Positions 41,591-50,839 of a stretch of DNA of 64,000 nt are shown piece by piece. Source of the DNA: Pontibacter deserti (GTDB lineage: Bacteria > Bacteroidota > Bacteroidia > Cytophagales > Hymenobacteraceae); the NCBI RefSeq assembly GCF_023630255.1, contig NZ_JALPRS010000001.1:558001-622000 (forward strand), read 5' to 3'. Both the position numbers and the translations under genes were made by a program. Under the pieces are notes generated by a model. The model made no database searches. It was not told the DNA's origin and saw only the letters and a list, made by a program, of their open reading frames with translations. Within the stretch, counting starts at the first letter, position 1, and each line of letters opens with the position of its first letter.

Positions 41591-42297
41591 TTTTCATCTA
41601 CACCACGTACCATATTCTGTGTATCTGCTGCCCCTTCCAAGGTAAGGTATTCAGCTTGTAGCGATCTTATCTTTAGTTTATCTGCTGTGCCTATTTGCCC
41701 TTCGATCTGGCCCCGGCGCTCATTCAGGGAACTATAAACATTATCTACATAGTCCCAGTCGTTCTGTGTCCAGGAGCGACGCTTGGTTCGCACAGTGCCC
41801 ATAAACGTTAAGTAAGCCTCACGGATATTAGCTGGTTCTATTTTGCTGATATCTTTATATTCCCGTAACAGCTGGTCTTGCCAAGTCTTTAATTTAGCTG
41901 CATCCAATGGTTGTTGTTGCCTACGATCTTGTCTTGCTTCCCATGATTCGTAACGGCTCTTGAGTTGTCTGTATTCCTCTTTTGATTCCGCAGATAAACT
42001 ATCAAAGTTCTCTTCTATATCTTTATTGATGCGGCGCAGCTCTTCCCGGGTTTGTGGCCATTCTTTGCGGATAGCTGTGTCGGTGCGGTCCTTCTTGTCA
42101 TTCATCCACGAGCGTAGCTTTTCGAGTTTGTCTTCAGTGGTCTCACCGGTTCTGGCTACTACAGCGGTATCTTCTTCTTCTGTTTTCACGGTTGTAGTTT
42201 CCGCTTCATCTACAGTACGGGTACGTTCGCAGGCCAGTAGCCCGCTAAGCAGAAGTATAGCTGCCAATATGTTAAATTTTTTATTCAGCGTGTTCAT
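41587..42297 (-). CDS. coiled-coil lipoprotein of unknown function
   Basis: A 236-residue lipoprotein. Starting at the ATG at 42297 gives MNTLNKKFNILAAILLLSGLLAC with lipobox Cys; the TTG-started extension is not needed. After an acidic, Thr-rich spacer, residues about 50-220 are highly charged and helical (KLEKLRSWMNDKKDRTD, TREELRRINKDIEENFDSL, RYESWEARQDRRQQQ), as in periplasmic coiled-coil proteins. No family recognised. Monocistronic. Confidence 0.72.
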   Translation of the reverse strand: MNTLNKKFNILAAILLLSGLLACERTRTVDEAETTTVKTEEEDTAVVARTGETTEDKLEKLRSWMNDKKDRTDTAIRKEWPQTREELRRINKDIEENFDSLSAESKEEYRQLKSRYESWEARQDRRQQQPLDAAKLKTWQDQLLREYKDISKIEPANIREAYLTFMGTVRTKRRSWTQNDWDYVDNVYSSLNERRGQIEGQIGTADKLKIRSLQAEYLTLEGAADTQNMVRGVDEK

Positions 42298-42365
42298 CTT
42301 ATCAAAGTTTATGAGCAATTATGCCATTTTAGCTATACTTACGGAAAGAAGTTTATCTAGATACT

Positions 42366-44195
42366 TTAGTTACCAGCCAGCAGCGATTTCTCTTTCCGGA
42401 TCCCGTCTCCGTATTCAAACTGCTTGTTAACTGTAACCGGTAATCTGCCACGTGCAGCAAGCCTGCCAAATATGATTTTAGCGGCTGCCTGTTGTGCATG
42501 CTGCAAGGGTTGGTAAGCTACCAAAAGAGCCCGGCTGTCTTCTATACCCGGAAACTGGTTGATAGCATAAGCGTTATCGAAAAGTATAGTTACCGTATTT
42601 TTATCTTTGAAGATCTGCTGTACCATGGCTTTAGCATCTTCTGAGTAGCCCATGCTGTTGCTTGGCCTGATGCTTGGGCCGTACAACGACAGCAGCACCA
42701 CGTCATAATTCTTCAATTTCTTCAGAAGCTTTTTTGTGTCCTTTGCTGTGGCCTTACGTGAGATTATAAATTTCCTGGTTCTAGCATACTTATCAGCTTC
42801 AATCTGAAACATGGTATTACGGCGTGCACCAACCGAAACGGTAGCAATGCGCATCTTGTGACGCTGTTTAATGGGAAGTAAATGTTTTTTATTCCGGAGC
42901 AAAGTAATCGAAGCTTCTGCCAGAATCTGATTGGTGCTGTCTGCAATAGCAGGATTTAGTTCTTCATAAAGGTTATTCAGCTCAATCGGCTTATAGTTGT
43001 CCAGGCCCAGCCATTGTTTGGCAGCCAGCACCCGGCGGCACTTCATGTCTATTTCTTCCTGACTAAGGTCGCCCCGCGCGATCGCAATTTTTATCGCTTG
43101 TATTGCTTTAGGTACATTACTCAGACGTTCAAGTATATCATTACCGGCCATCAATGCCCGAACTTCAGCTTCGCCAGGTTCAAAGTATTTTGTTACTCCT
43201 TTCATTACCATGGCATCCGTAAAAATCAACCCGTTAAACTTAAGGTGCTTTTTTAGCAGCCCGGTAACAATAGGCTTGGATAGAGTAGAAGGAACATGTT
43301 TTGAAGAATCAAGCTTAGGAATGTGCATATGCGCCACCATCATACTACCGATGCCATACTTTATCAGCTCTTTAAATGGATAAAGCTCCAGTGAGTCGAG
43401 GCGGTGCCTGCTGTAAGGTATAACAGGTAAATCATTATGAGAATCTACATCGGTATCGCCGTGGCCGGGGAAGTGCTTTGCTGTTGCCAGTATACCATTA
43501 TCCTGCATGCCCTGCATATACGCTAAACACTTGGCGGTTACATCCAGCTTGTCTTCGCCGAAAGCGCGGTAACCTATTATTGGGTTTGCTGCATTGTTAT
43601 TGATATCTGCAACCGGGGCAAAGTTAACATGCATCCCTAACCGCTTAAATTCTTCAGCCACTTCGGCCCCCATCTGGTAGATCAGCCCGTTATCTTCTAT
43701 AGCTCCCAGCATCTGCTGGAAAGGATATTGCACTGTACTATCCAGACGCATACCTACACCTGTCTCGGCATCCATAGCAATAAGTAGTGGTACCTTGGCT
43801 GCTGCCTGATACTGGTTAGTGAGCCTGGCCTGCCGTACAGGGCCTCCCTGGAAAAAGATGATACCTCCAACTTGGTACTTCTTTATCAGCCGCATCACAT
43901 CAGCTTCATACTTAGGACCTTTGTCAGAAAAGGCTTCCACGATCATAAGCTGGGCAATTCGTTGCTCTGGTGTCAGAGAATTAAAAACAGAATCAACCCA
44001 ACGGGATGAAGGGTTTTCGAGTGCTTCGATGAGTGTGGCAGCCCGTTTATATGGTACATGTTCAGAGGGGTTAAATTCATCTTTGGCATACCGCATAGTA
44101 TCGGAACCTTCGCAGGAGCTTAACCAAACAGCCAACAACAAGAGCAGGGAAATTAAGTATGGCTTAACAGCAGGGTGAAAATATGAGCGGTGCAT
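42366..44195 (-). CDS. family 3 glycoside hydrolase lipoprotein (NagZ-like)
   Basis: A 609-residue lipoprotein (start ATG at 44195, lipobox WLSSC; a GTG start 5 codons earlier is unlikely). The GH3 N-terminal barrel covers about residues 45-385, with KVPLLIAMDAETGVGMRLD and TAKHFPGHGDTDVDSHNDLP, which carries the Asp-His dyad of NagZ-type beta-N-acetylhexosaminidases, and the nucleophile segment GLIFTDAMVMKGV. A C-terminal GH3 domain of about 200 residues follows. Probably removes GlcNAc from muropeptides or glycans in the periplasm. Many Bacteroidota relatives also carry a beta-lactamase domain; this one does not. Confidence 0.88.
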   Translation of the reverse strand: MHRSYFHPAVKPYLISLLLLLAVWLSSCEGSDTMRYAKDEFNPSEHVPYKRAATLIEALENPSSRWVDSVFNSLTPEQRIAQLMIVEAFSDKGPKYEADVMRLIKKYQVGGIIFFQGGPVRQARLTNQYQAAAKVPLLIAMDAETGVGMRLDSTVQYPFQQMLGAIEDNGLIYQMGAEVAEEFKRLGMHVNFAPVADINNNAANPIIGYRAFGEDKLDVTAKCLAYMQGMQDNGILATAKHFPGHGDTDVDSHNDLPVIPYSRHRLDSLELYPFKELIKYGIGSMMVAHMHIPKLDSSKHVPSTLSKPIVTGLLKKHLKFNGLIFTDAMVMKGVTKYFEPGEAEVRALMAGNDILERLSNVPKAIQAIKIAIARGDLSQEEIDMKCRRVLAAKQWLGLDNYKPIELNNLYEELNPAIADSTNQILAEASITLLRNKKHLLPIKQRHKMRIATVSVGARRNTMFQIEADKYARTRKFIISRKATAKDTKKLLKKLKNYDVVLLSLYGPSIRPSNSMGYSEDAKAMVQQIFKDKNTVTILFDNAYAINQFPGIEDSRALLVAYQPLQHAQQAAAKIIFGRLAARGRLPVTVNKQFEYGDGIRKEKSLLAGN

Positions 44196-44358
44196 AATAT
44201 AGTAAAACACTCCTGTACTTACTTTTTATACCTGATTATGTTTTGTGTTGATCAAACTTTTTAGATAAACTTTAAGCTATAACTATAACCATGTTGCTGG
44301 TATTATAGGTTTATTAACCTTTTTTGGCTACTTTTTGATTCTACAAAAGTTTAAAGAT

Positions 44359-45189
44359 ATGAGAACAGGGCAGGGGATGCTGGAAAGCACACAGCAGGAA
44401 AGCAGCAGGTTTGGGTATAGTTTCCTGCCGGGGCTCCTGTTTGTTTTGTTGCTTTGGCTGGTGCACATGTTGTCTTACTTCAGCAATGCAGAACTTGCGT
44501 GGCTGGGCGTATTCCCACGTAACTTCTTTGGATTGGTAGGGGTGTTCCTGAGCCCTCTCATTCACTCTGATCTGAAGCACCTGCTTTCCAATTCTTTTCC
44601 GCTTATACTTTTGTCGGGGTTTATACTTTTTATACATAAACAGGAGGGTGCTAAAGTGCTGATTCTGGTTTATGTACTAAGTGGTGTGTTTACCTGGTTC
44701 ATAGGCAGGCAATCTTATCATATAGGTGCCAGTGGAGTAGTTTATGGTATGGCTGGCTTCCTGCTGTTTCATGGTTTTTTAACCCGAGACCGTGGTTCTC
44801 TGGCCGTAGCCTTTGCTGTGCTGTTCCTGTATAGTGGTCTGTTCTATGGTTTGTTCCCGAAAGAAGAGCGGGTATCGTGGGAAGGACACCTGGCAGGCAT
44901 GTTTGCAGGATTGGTTGCAACATTTTTTATTGGAGATCATACTTTTAGCAAACGTAGATCAAACAAAGCAGTAGTAACGGTGCAACCTGCTGTAACGCAG
45001 CGGCATGTGAGCAGCACTTTTATACCTTACTATATGCACTATACTATACATTATAGTTTAGAAAACACGGGTAAAGAGGCTAAACCCTTTGTTTACACCT
45101 TAACGCCCGATTTCCAATCTGATCAGAAACCACCCACTGTTCAATATACATCAGCTATAAAGGGTCTAAGTACCACGAGAAAATACTAG
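44359..45189 (+). CDS. rhomboid family intramembrane serine protease
   Basis: A 276-residue inner-membrane protease. Six hydrophobic helices lie between about residues 20 and 190. The catalytic serine is S125 in HIGASGVVYGMAGF (GxSG) and the partner histidine is H177 in WEGHLAGMFAGLVA. HSDLKHLLSNSFPL matches the conserved HxxxxHLxxN region. A cytoplasmic tail of about 75 residues follows. Cleaves membrane proteins near helix ends; substrate unknown. I start at the ATG at 44359 because the longer frame begins with TTG. Confidence 0.9.
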   Translation: MRTGQGMLESTQQESSRFGYSFLPGLLFVLLLWLVHMLSYFSNAELAWLGVFPRNFFGLVGVFLSPLIHSDLKHLLSNSFPLILLSGFILFIHKQEGAKVLILVYVLSGVFTWFIGRQSYHIGASGVVYGMAGFLLFHGFLTRDRGSLAVAFAVLFLYSGLFYGLFPKEERVSWEGHLAGMFAGLVATFFIGDHTFSKRRSNKAVVTVQPAVTQRHVSSTFIPYYMHYTIHYSLENTGKEAKPFVYTLTPDFQSDQKPPTVQYTSAIKGLSTTRKY

Positions 45190-45642
45190 AAAGAAAATAA
45201 AGGAGTAAAGCATTAGCTGTTCAGTATACTACTAACTAAAACAACTCTCGCTGAGTTAATGGTCTATGTACTGCTATGCTTTTTTTGCTATGGAACAGCA
45301 GCCGGAAATTAAAAAATTAAAGGTCTTTTTGGGTAGCTTTTGGTTTAGCAATTCCTGAAGATTGCCTGATTTTAGCAGTCCGCGAAAGGTGCAAAAATTA
45401 AGCTGACTTTATAGGGTTTTAGCACTGATCATCAGGTGGTTATTTGACTATATGTATAATGAAAATTATATGATATAATATACTTTTGTATATTGAAAAT
45501 ATGATTAAATTTATAAGTATAATTTTTTATAAAAAAAGTGCTTTTTTATATGTGCTAGCCTAATATAGTAAAACCTATCTCGTGAAGTGTCGTTTAAGCG
45601 GGTTATTGTTGCCAAATCGATGTTTCACTTAAAGGATTTTAT
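45190..45642. other. 453-bp intergenic region
   Basis: No frame, RNA gene or terminator could be supported. The second half is very AT-rich (45440-45560). A TACTTTTG at 45481-45488 fits the -7 consensus but has no -33 partner at proper distance and lies far from the next start. Confidence 0.45.
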
Positions 45643-46140
45643 ATGATTAGGTACAAAATACTTGCGGCTGTGTTCTCCATTATTGTTGCCGTAGCCGAAG
45701 AATTTTCATTACTAAAGTCAGAATCTCCCGCCCAGAAAGTTGAAGTTGATAAAGATGAATGGCTCCCAATTCCACAACCTGCACCCACTACCCCGATAGA
45801 ACTACCCACCCTTACAGTAGCCGCTTCCGTTTACCATCCCGAACCCAACCAAACCGATAGCACTCCTTTTATTACTGCCGATGGCTCCAGAATTAACCGC
45901 AGAGATCCGGGTAAACATCGTTGGTTGGCAGTCTCCCGTGACTTGCATGAGCGGTGGGGCGGTAACATAGAATTCGGAGACTCTGTCTGGGTATCCGGAA
46001 TTTCTGAAGACCTGGATGGAATATACATTGTGCGTGATGTGATGAACCGACGCTTCCGTAATCAGGTAGATATTCTGGTTGGTAGAAGAGATCGTGTGAT
46101 GGGCTACTGGAGAAATGTAAGTATAGCCAAGGTAGATTGA
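45643..46140 (+). CDS. 3D-domain protein (double-psi beta-barrel, MltA-like)
   Basis: A 165-residue exported or anchored protein: N-terminal hydrophobic segment (residues 5-19), a Pro/Thr linker (PIPQPAPTTPIELP), and then a 3D domain: TVAASVYHPEPNQTDSTPFITADGSRIN, HRWLAVSRDL, FGDSVWVSG and DGIYIVRDVMNRRFRNQVDILVG, containing the conserved Asp residues. The fold resembles lytic transglycosylase MltA and RlpA tails and suggests peptidoglycan-related action. Monocistronic. Family call by motif. Confidence 0.8.
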   Translation: MIRYKILAAVFSIIVAVAEEFSLLKSESPAQKVEVDKDEWLPIPQPAPTTPIELPTLTVAASVYHPEPNQTDSTPFITADGSRINRRDPGKHRWLAVSRDLHERWGGNIEFGDSVWVSGISEDLDGIYIVRDVMNRRFRNQVDILVGRRDRVMGYWRNVSIAKVD

Positions 46141-46224
46141 TCTATAAATGGACTATAAATATTAGTCCGGTTTGATTGAAAGTATAAAAAATGCTTATTT
46201 TAGAAGTATAACTATACTTTACAA

Positions 46225-46788
46225 ATGACTAGAGAAGAAGCACGCCAGATACTAACTCAGATGACAAGCAGCGAAAGCCTGCTGCGCCATGCCCGCACAG
46301 TAGAACTTGTAATGGAAGCCTATGCTGAAAAATTAGGTGAAGACGTTGAACAATGGGCCATTACAGGTATGCTTCACGATGCAGATTATCAAGCTTACCC
46401 GGACCAGCATCCGAACGTAATAGTTAACCTGTTGCGCGAACGTAACGAAGAAGAAGTTGCGCATGCTATATCGGCACATTATACCCACTGGGGAATACCT
46501 TACAATACGTTGCTGGACAAAGCTTTGCTGGCATGCGATGAGATAACCGGTTTTATAGTTGCTTGTGCGCAGGTAAGGCCACAACGATTGGAAGGACTTG
46601 AACCAAAATCAGTTATCAAAAAGCTAGGGCAAAAGAGCTTTGCCGCATCTGTAGATCGCGATGAGGTACGGATTGGTGCTGAGCTTTTTGGCGTAGATAT
46701 GAAGGAGCACATTGCATTTATCATACAAGTGTTGCAACAACACCAGGATGAGCTGCAATTACAGCCACAAACAGGCGCACAAGTATAA
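46225..46788 (+). CDS. HD-domain phosphohydrolase
   Basis: A 187-residue cytoplasmic protein with an HD domain: SLLRHARTVELVMEAYAEKLGED, WAITGMLHDADYQAYPDQHP (metal-binding HD) and HAISAHYTHWGIPYNTLLDKALLACDEITGFIVA (second His, then the Asp). The set H...HD...H...D matches small HDIG-type hydrolases acting on nucleotides or phosphate esters. Substrate unknown. A short hairpin terminator follows at 46791-46813. Confidence 0.85.
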   Translation: MTREEARQILTQMTSSESLLRHARTVELVMEAYAEKLGEDVEQWAITGMLHDADYQAYPDQHPNVIVNLLRERNEEEVAHAISAHYTHWGIPYNTLLDKALLACDEITGFIVACAQVRPQRLEGLEPKSVIKKLGQKSFAASVDRDEVRIGAELFGVDMKEHIAFIIQVLQQHQDELQLQPQTGAQV

Positions 46789-46790
46789 CA

Positions 46791-46817
46791 GAAGCGGGTT
46801 TAATGCCCGCTTCTTTA
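46791..46817. terminator. hairpin terminator
   Basis: Stem GAAGCGGG/CCCGCTTC (46791-46798 with 46806-46813), 7-nt loop, T-rich end. Shared by the convergent genes on both sides. Confidence 0.75.
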
Positions 46818-47006
46818 TTGCATGTAATCTCCGAGTATTTCGAAGCCTTCCTTTTCGTCTTTAGCTTCCACTACCTCATTTATCACAAACTGTATTTCCT
46901 GTTCCGTCCAGTTTTCTTTTTCAGCGGCTTTTACGAATACATCTATCGCCGCATAGCGCGATCCTGAAGTTGGCAGTTGAACTTTAACTTTTTTACGAAT
47001 CCTCAT
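46815..47006 (-). CDS. 63-residue protein of unknown function
   Basis: A small, basic-then-acidic soluble protein: [20 protein letters not shown], then [27 protein letters not shown] and FEILGDYMQ. Helical, with a possible short HTH-like shape but no named family. I choose the ATG at 47006; the longer frame would add a hydrophobic stretch ([10 protein letters not shown]) that does not look native. Transcribed alone. Confidence 0.65.
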   Translation of the reverse strand: MRIRKKVKVQLPTSGSRYAAIDVFVKAAEKENWTEQEIQFVINEVVEAKDEKEGFEILGDYMQ

Positions 47007-47164
47007 AGTATAAATTTTTATAACCCGAAGGTACATACTAATTGGAAATTACAGAAGCTGCTAGTCTTTGCAGTAACATTACCCTTTATATCTTAAATGT
47101 GAATTGTTAACCCTTTGCGGCTCGTCCCGTTTCAAAAGTAGACACTAACTGGCCCAAGAAGCGA

Positions 47165-48100
47165 ATGGAGAAAAAGCTTTACACATGGGATGATCTTGAA
47201 AAGCTGGACGATCTGACTATTATAAAATACATTGCTCCGGTTATTGTAGTGCTCGTGCTGGCAGAATGGCTGATAGGGTATTACAAGAACCGCAATTATT
47301 ATGATAAAAGAGATGCATTCGTCGCACTGGCTATCGGAGTTGGAAATGCAGTTTTAGGTGCTGCATTAAAGATATCCATGCTCACTGCGGCCATGGTTAT
47401 TTATAATATGGTTCCGTGGGCAATGCCACGGGTATGGTGGGTATTTATAGTTTGTTTTGTGACGGTTGACTTCTGCCGCTACTGGGCACATCGTATTTCG
47501 CACGAACAGCGGTTCTGGTGGGCAACGCACGTTACGCATCATTCTTCCACTAAAATGAATTTCCTGGTCTCGCTTCGTACCAGCTGGTTTGCCCCTTTAA
47601 AAATCATTTTCTTTTTGCCTGTGCCATTATTAGGTATAGATCTACTTACTTTTTTTGTGTGCCACCAATTAGCTGTTCTTTACCAGTTCTTTGTGCATAC
47701 AGAGTTAATTAAAAAATTACCTGCTCCAGTAGAATATATCTTTGTTACTCCATCGCATCATCGGGTGCACCATGGTTCTAATCCTAAGTATATAGACCGC
47801 AACTATGGTTCTACTTTTATTATCTGGGACCGGATCTTTCATACTTTTGAGCCTGAAACAGAACAGCCCGTTTACGGCCTCACAACTCCTGTAAAATCTT
47901 ATAACCCTGTATTCCTAGTCTTCCATGAATGGGTCGCCATTTTTAGGGATCTATATAAGTGTAGTTCAATAAAAGAAGCTTTTCAGTTACTGTTCTACCC
48001 ACCGGGTACAAAGGTTACTGCACAGCAGCAATCAGCGCATAAAGAGAGGCAAACACAGGTAAAGAGCCTGGAGACAGCACTCTTGAAAGGAAAAGTATAG
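47165..48100 (+). CDS. sterol desaturase/fatty acid hydroxylase family protein
   Basis: A 311-residue integral membrane di-iron enzyme. Four or so hydrophobic segments (about 20-40, 55-85, 95-115, 155-180). The His clusters are HRISHE, HVTHHS and HRVHHGSNPKYIDRNYG, matching the HX3H, HX2HH and HX2HH pattern of the fatty acid hydroxylase superfamily. IIWDRIFHTFEPE follows. Hydroxylates or desaturates a lipid with O2; the substrate (fatty acid, carotenoid or sphingoid base) cannot be told. Monocistronic with a hairpin terminator. Confidence 0.9.
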   Translation: MEKKLYTWDDLEKLDDLTIIKYIAPVIVVLVLAEWLIGYYKNRNYYDKRDAFVALAIGVGNAVLGAALKISMLTAAMVIYNMVPWAMPRVWWVFIVCFVTVDFCRYWAHRISHEQRFWWATHVTHHSSTKMNFLVSLRTSWFAPLKIIFFLPVPLLGIDLLTFFVCHQLAVLYQFFVHTELIKKLPAPVEYIFVTPSHHRVHHGSNPKYIDRNYGSTFIIWDRIFHTFEPETEQPVYGLTTPVKSYNPVFLVFHEWVAIFRDLYKCSSIKEAFQLLFYPPGTKVTAQQQSAHKERQTQVKSLETALLKGKV

Positions 48101-48114
48101 CTACCTGAAAAAAC

Positions 48115-48142
48115 GAAAGGCAGAGATTATCTCTGCCTTTCT
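48115..48142. terminator. bidirectional hairpin terminator
   Basis: Arms AAAGGCAGAGAT/ATCTCTGCCTTT (48116-48127 with 48129-48140) around a minimal loop, followed by T-rich DNA, between convergent genes. Confidence 0.8.
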
Positions 48143-48160
48143 ATTGCTGTATTCTCTAAA

Positions 48161-48592
48161 TTAGTTATTATACTGTTCCTGTGTTCTGCCGGCATCCTGA
48201 TTATTGGCAGGGTTGCTTTGTGCTTCCTTCGGAACTCCCATCTTCTCTTCGCGGCGCTGCTGGTATTGGGCAAACTGCAGTGGTGTAAGTATATCTTTGA
48301 TCAGAGATAACCTGGTTTGGCTGATAATGTCCATCTCGCTGGCCAGCTTTTTAGGGTTGTTTTTATACTTTGCCAGTACTTTATCAGCCTGCTTCATGCT
48401 GGTCAGGTTCACTTCATTAACCTTTTTAAACTGCTCTGGGGTGAGGCGTAAATTGGTGGCCATACTTTGGGTTATAGCTGTTGCCCGTTGTTCAACTGTT
48501 TTTGAAGTTGCCTGTGCAGGTGCTTTTGCACTCTGCGCAAAAGTGGTAACGGTTGCAAAAACAAATACGGCCGCTAAAAGTGCTTTTCTCAT
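48161..48592 (-). CDS. Spy/CpxP-like periplasmic protein
   Basis: A 143-residue exported protein: signal peptide MRKALLAAVFVFATVTTFAQ (start at the ATG at 48592; 16 extra upstream residues rejected). The mature helical part has two LTPxQF motifs, NLRLTPEQFKKVNEVN and DILTPLQFAQYQQRREE, about 60 residues apart, the hallmark of LTXXQ/Spy-like proteins. These act as periplasmic chaperones or envelope-stress sensors. A flexible Asn/Gln-rich tail ends the protein. Monocistronic. Confidence 0.78.
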   Translation of the reverse strand: MRKALLAAVFVFATVTTFAQSAKAPAQATSKTVEQRATAITQSMATNLRLTPEQFKKVNEVNLTSMKQADKVLAKYKNNPKKLASEMDIISQTRLSLIKDILTPLQFAQYQQRREEKMGVPKEAQSNPANNQDAGRTQEQYNN

Positions 48593-48703
48593 ATCAGTGA
48601 TGGTTATATTCTTTCGTTTTATAGCCTGAGCAATAACCATTCCGGTTATACAAATCCATAGACTTTGTAAACAAGGGCTGCTAAGCTAAAGTTTCTGTGC
48701 GTT

Positions 48704-49753
48704 TTAAGATTCGCTGTAGAAGTATACTTTGTAAAAGTGCATCCCGCGTTCTTCATCAAAGCCCCGCTCTACATACTGTTCGCTCTGCTCCGGGTTATAG
48801 CCACTGAATTTGATCTCGATCTGCGTATCCAGCTTAATAAAGTTGCGGAACTTGGGCTTCATATTACGAACGGTGCTCTTATTTATTGTAAACCCTTGTA
48901 TGTCTTCTAAATTGCGTTCTTCGGCAAAAGCCTGGCTATAGTTCTTAAACCGCTCCGCTGATTCGGGCTCATCTATTACACTGCTGGTAAATTCTTCCAG
49001 GTCAAACGTCTCGTTCTTCGAAAAATAATCTACAGAACGGCTGATAAAATCTACTTGTTCTTTCCTGCTCTCGCTTTTGGCAAATACTTCTTCCGAAAAG
49101 TCCTTGCATAGGTTCAGTACCGTCCTTGTATTAAAGTTTGTATCTTTTAATTCATCTACGTGCAGAAAGTCATCTTTCCAGAACTGGGCGTCGGTGCTGT
49201 TGGCATCTACCATTTTCACACGATAACCGTCTTCAGCTTCTGTGTTATAAATCATACACCCTTTATCAACACCTTTCAGGTTAACGCCGGCATGGTAATC
49301 TATACTTAAGTCGTTATGACTGTCCTGGAAGGTCAGAAAAGTATCCTTGTTTTCTGATTTGAAAATTCCAATGGCATCTACTTCTTCGTCATTCATAATG
49401 CAGCCTGAAAAGTATGCCACATATAACTCGCCGCTTTTTACTTTCGGATGATCGGACTGCTCATATAAGTGATTCAGGATATGAACTGAATATTCATGAA
49501 ACTTAGCTGGCTCATTAAACATAAGAGTAGCATAAGCAAACATCTCGTTCAGGGCAAGATCAGAAGTATGGGTAAACCGGAAAAACTCCTCCTGCTTAAA
49601 CGGAGAAATAAAGTAGCGCAACAGCAGATCACTCAGTTGTTCATCTCTAAGGTCTACTACATCCTGAGAGGCAACTACACCTTCTTCCTTTGCTTTATTA
49701 CCTACCCTGTGCACAGCTAAACGCTGCAGCCTTACCTGTATTTTATCACTCAT
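48704..49753 (-). CDS. nucleoid-associated protein (NdpA/YejK family)
   Basis: A 349-residue cytoplasmic protein of the nucleoid-associated NdpA family. Family-like blocks: IQVRLQRLAVHRVGNKA at the start, LRDEQLSDLLLRYFISPFKQEEFFRF, SGELYVAYFSGCIMNDEEVDAIGIFKSENKDTFL and HVDELKDTNFNTRTVLNLCKDF. Binds DNA in enterobacteria; the role in Bacteroidota is little known. Monocistronic. Confidence 0.85.
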   Translation of the reverse strand: MSDKIQVRLQRLAVHRVGNKAKEEGVVASQDVVDLRDEQLSDLLLRYFISPFKQEEFFRFTHTSDLALNEMFAYATLMFNEPAKFHEYSVHILNHLYEQSDHPKVKSGELYVAYFSGCIMNDEEVDAIGIFKSENKDTFLTFQDSHNDLSIDYHAGVNLKGVDKGCMIYNTEAEDGYRVKMVDANSTDAQFWKDDFLHVDELKDTNFNTRTVLNLCKDFSEEVFAKSESRKEQVDFISRSVDYFSKNETFDLEEFTSSVIDEPESAERFKNYSQAFAEERNLEDIQGFTINKSTVRNMKPKFRNFIKLDTQIEIKFSGYNPEQSEQYVERGFDEERGMHFYKVYFYSES

Positions 49754-50020
49754 CTGCTACTTTGTTTTGTTCCGGACCGCAAAGGTAAGGCTTATACTTT
49801 ATAGTTGCAGGACATTAGTTAAAGTATACTTCTCTAGGTTAAGATTTATACCTGAAGCAAACTGTAAAATCAGATAATATAAAATTAAATTATTGATTTT
49901 TAGTTACTTAAAACAATTTACAAACCTAGGTTAATAGGTGAAAAGGTTTTGGCATGGTTTTTACATCATGCAAATCAGAGCCGCGCAGCTTAACAAATTC
50001 ATATTATAACTAAGGGGATC

Positions 50021-50698
50021 ATGAAGAAGATATTTTTACTAATAGCCGTGGTGTTGGGCTTGGTGGCTACAAAAGTAAACGCGCAACAGCAACCTGTTCG
50101 TTTTGGTGTACGGGTAGGTGCAAACTTATCAAACTGGGAGGGTGAAACTGTAAACAGTGCTCAGAACCTCATAGACTTATCGGATGGTAATGTGAACCAC
50201 AAAATGCGAGAAGGTATACATGCCGGGTTATACATGAGCATACCAGTAGGGCCAGGATTTGAAATTGAGCCGGGCTTGCAGTATTCACAAAAAGGTACGC
50301 GTTTAACAGGCAAGCTGCCTTGGGTTGAAACAGAATTTCTGAATACTAACCTTACGATTACAAATAAATCAGAATACATTGAGTTGCCCGTGCTGGCAAA
50401 ACTATATGTAGGCGAAGGATTCCATGTGTTTGCAGGTCCGCAGGTAGCTTATCTGTTATCTAACAAAGTGCAGGCGCAGGCTAGTATATTAGGTTTTAAT
50501 GCGCTAAACCGTGAGTGGGATATGAAGAACGGTTTCCGTGAGATGGATTTCAGTTTAGTAGGAGGTATAGGTTATAAGTTTACAAACGGACTTAACCTTA
50601 CTGCCGGCTACGATTACGGCCTGAATACAATTGATGAAAATGCAAACTTCGAGACGTACAACAGAACTATAAAAGCGTCTATCGGTTATACTTTTTAG
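50021..50698 (+). CDS. outer-membrane beta-barrel protein (PorT-like)
   Basis: A 225-residue exported barrel: signal peptide MKKIFLLIAVVLGLVATKVNAQ, then VRFGVRVGANLSNWEG, GFEIEPGLQYSQKGTRL, YIELPVLAKLYVGEGFHVFAGPQVAYLL and a final TIKASIGYTF. Typical OMP_b-brl_2 order. Two hairpins follow. An imperfect -24-like TTGGCATG (49949-49956) lies upstream but lacks the -12 GC. Function unknown. Confidence 0.85.
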   Translation: MKKIFLLIAVVLGLVATKVNAQQQPVRFGVRVGANLSNWEGETVNSAQNLIDLSDGNVNHKMREGIHAGLYMSIPVGPGFEIEPGLQYSQKGTRLTGKLPWVETEFLNTNLTITNKSEYIELPVLAKLYVGEGFHVFAGPQVAYLLSNKVQAQASILGFNALNREWDMKNGFREMDFSLVGGIGYKFTNGLNLTAGYDYGLNTIDENANFETYNRTIKASIGYTF

Positions 50699-50734
50699 TG
50701 TTGAGCTATTGTTTAGTGTTTTGGTGATTTACTG

Positions 50735-50766
50735 CAGGCTGCTATACTTTAGCAGCCTGTTGTTTT
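50735..50766 (+). terminator. hairpin terminator
   Basis: A perfect 10-bp stem CAGGCTGCTA/TAGCAGCCTG (50735-50744 with 50750-50759), 5-nt loop, followed by TTGTTTT. Confidence 0.8.
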
Positions 50767-50816
50767 AAACAGAAAGGGCGGCCAACTTTACTAGTTGGCC
50801 GCCCTTTCTGTTTAAA
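50764..50816. terminator. 24-bp perfect inverted repeat, bidirectional terminator
   Basis: Arms 50764-50787 and 50793-50816 match perfectly over 24 bp around loop TTACT, with core GGGCGGCCAACT. Immediately follows another hairpin; lies between convergent genes. Confidence 0.85.
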
Positions 50817-50839
50817 GTGAGTAGCTATCCGAACTTAAA

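Noticed and set aside
44335-44358. TTG-started extension of the rhomboid gene
   Set aside because: Adds unlikely residues; the ATG at 44359 gives a normal N-terminus. The same reasoning was used for GTG or TTG extensions at 30232, 32685, 39072, 42318 and 44210.
49949-49965. Sigma-54-like TTGGCATG before the barrel gene at 50021
   Set aside because: The -12 dinucleotide is AC instead of GC, a nearly invariant position.
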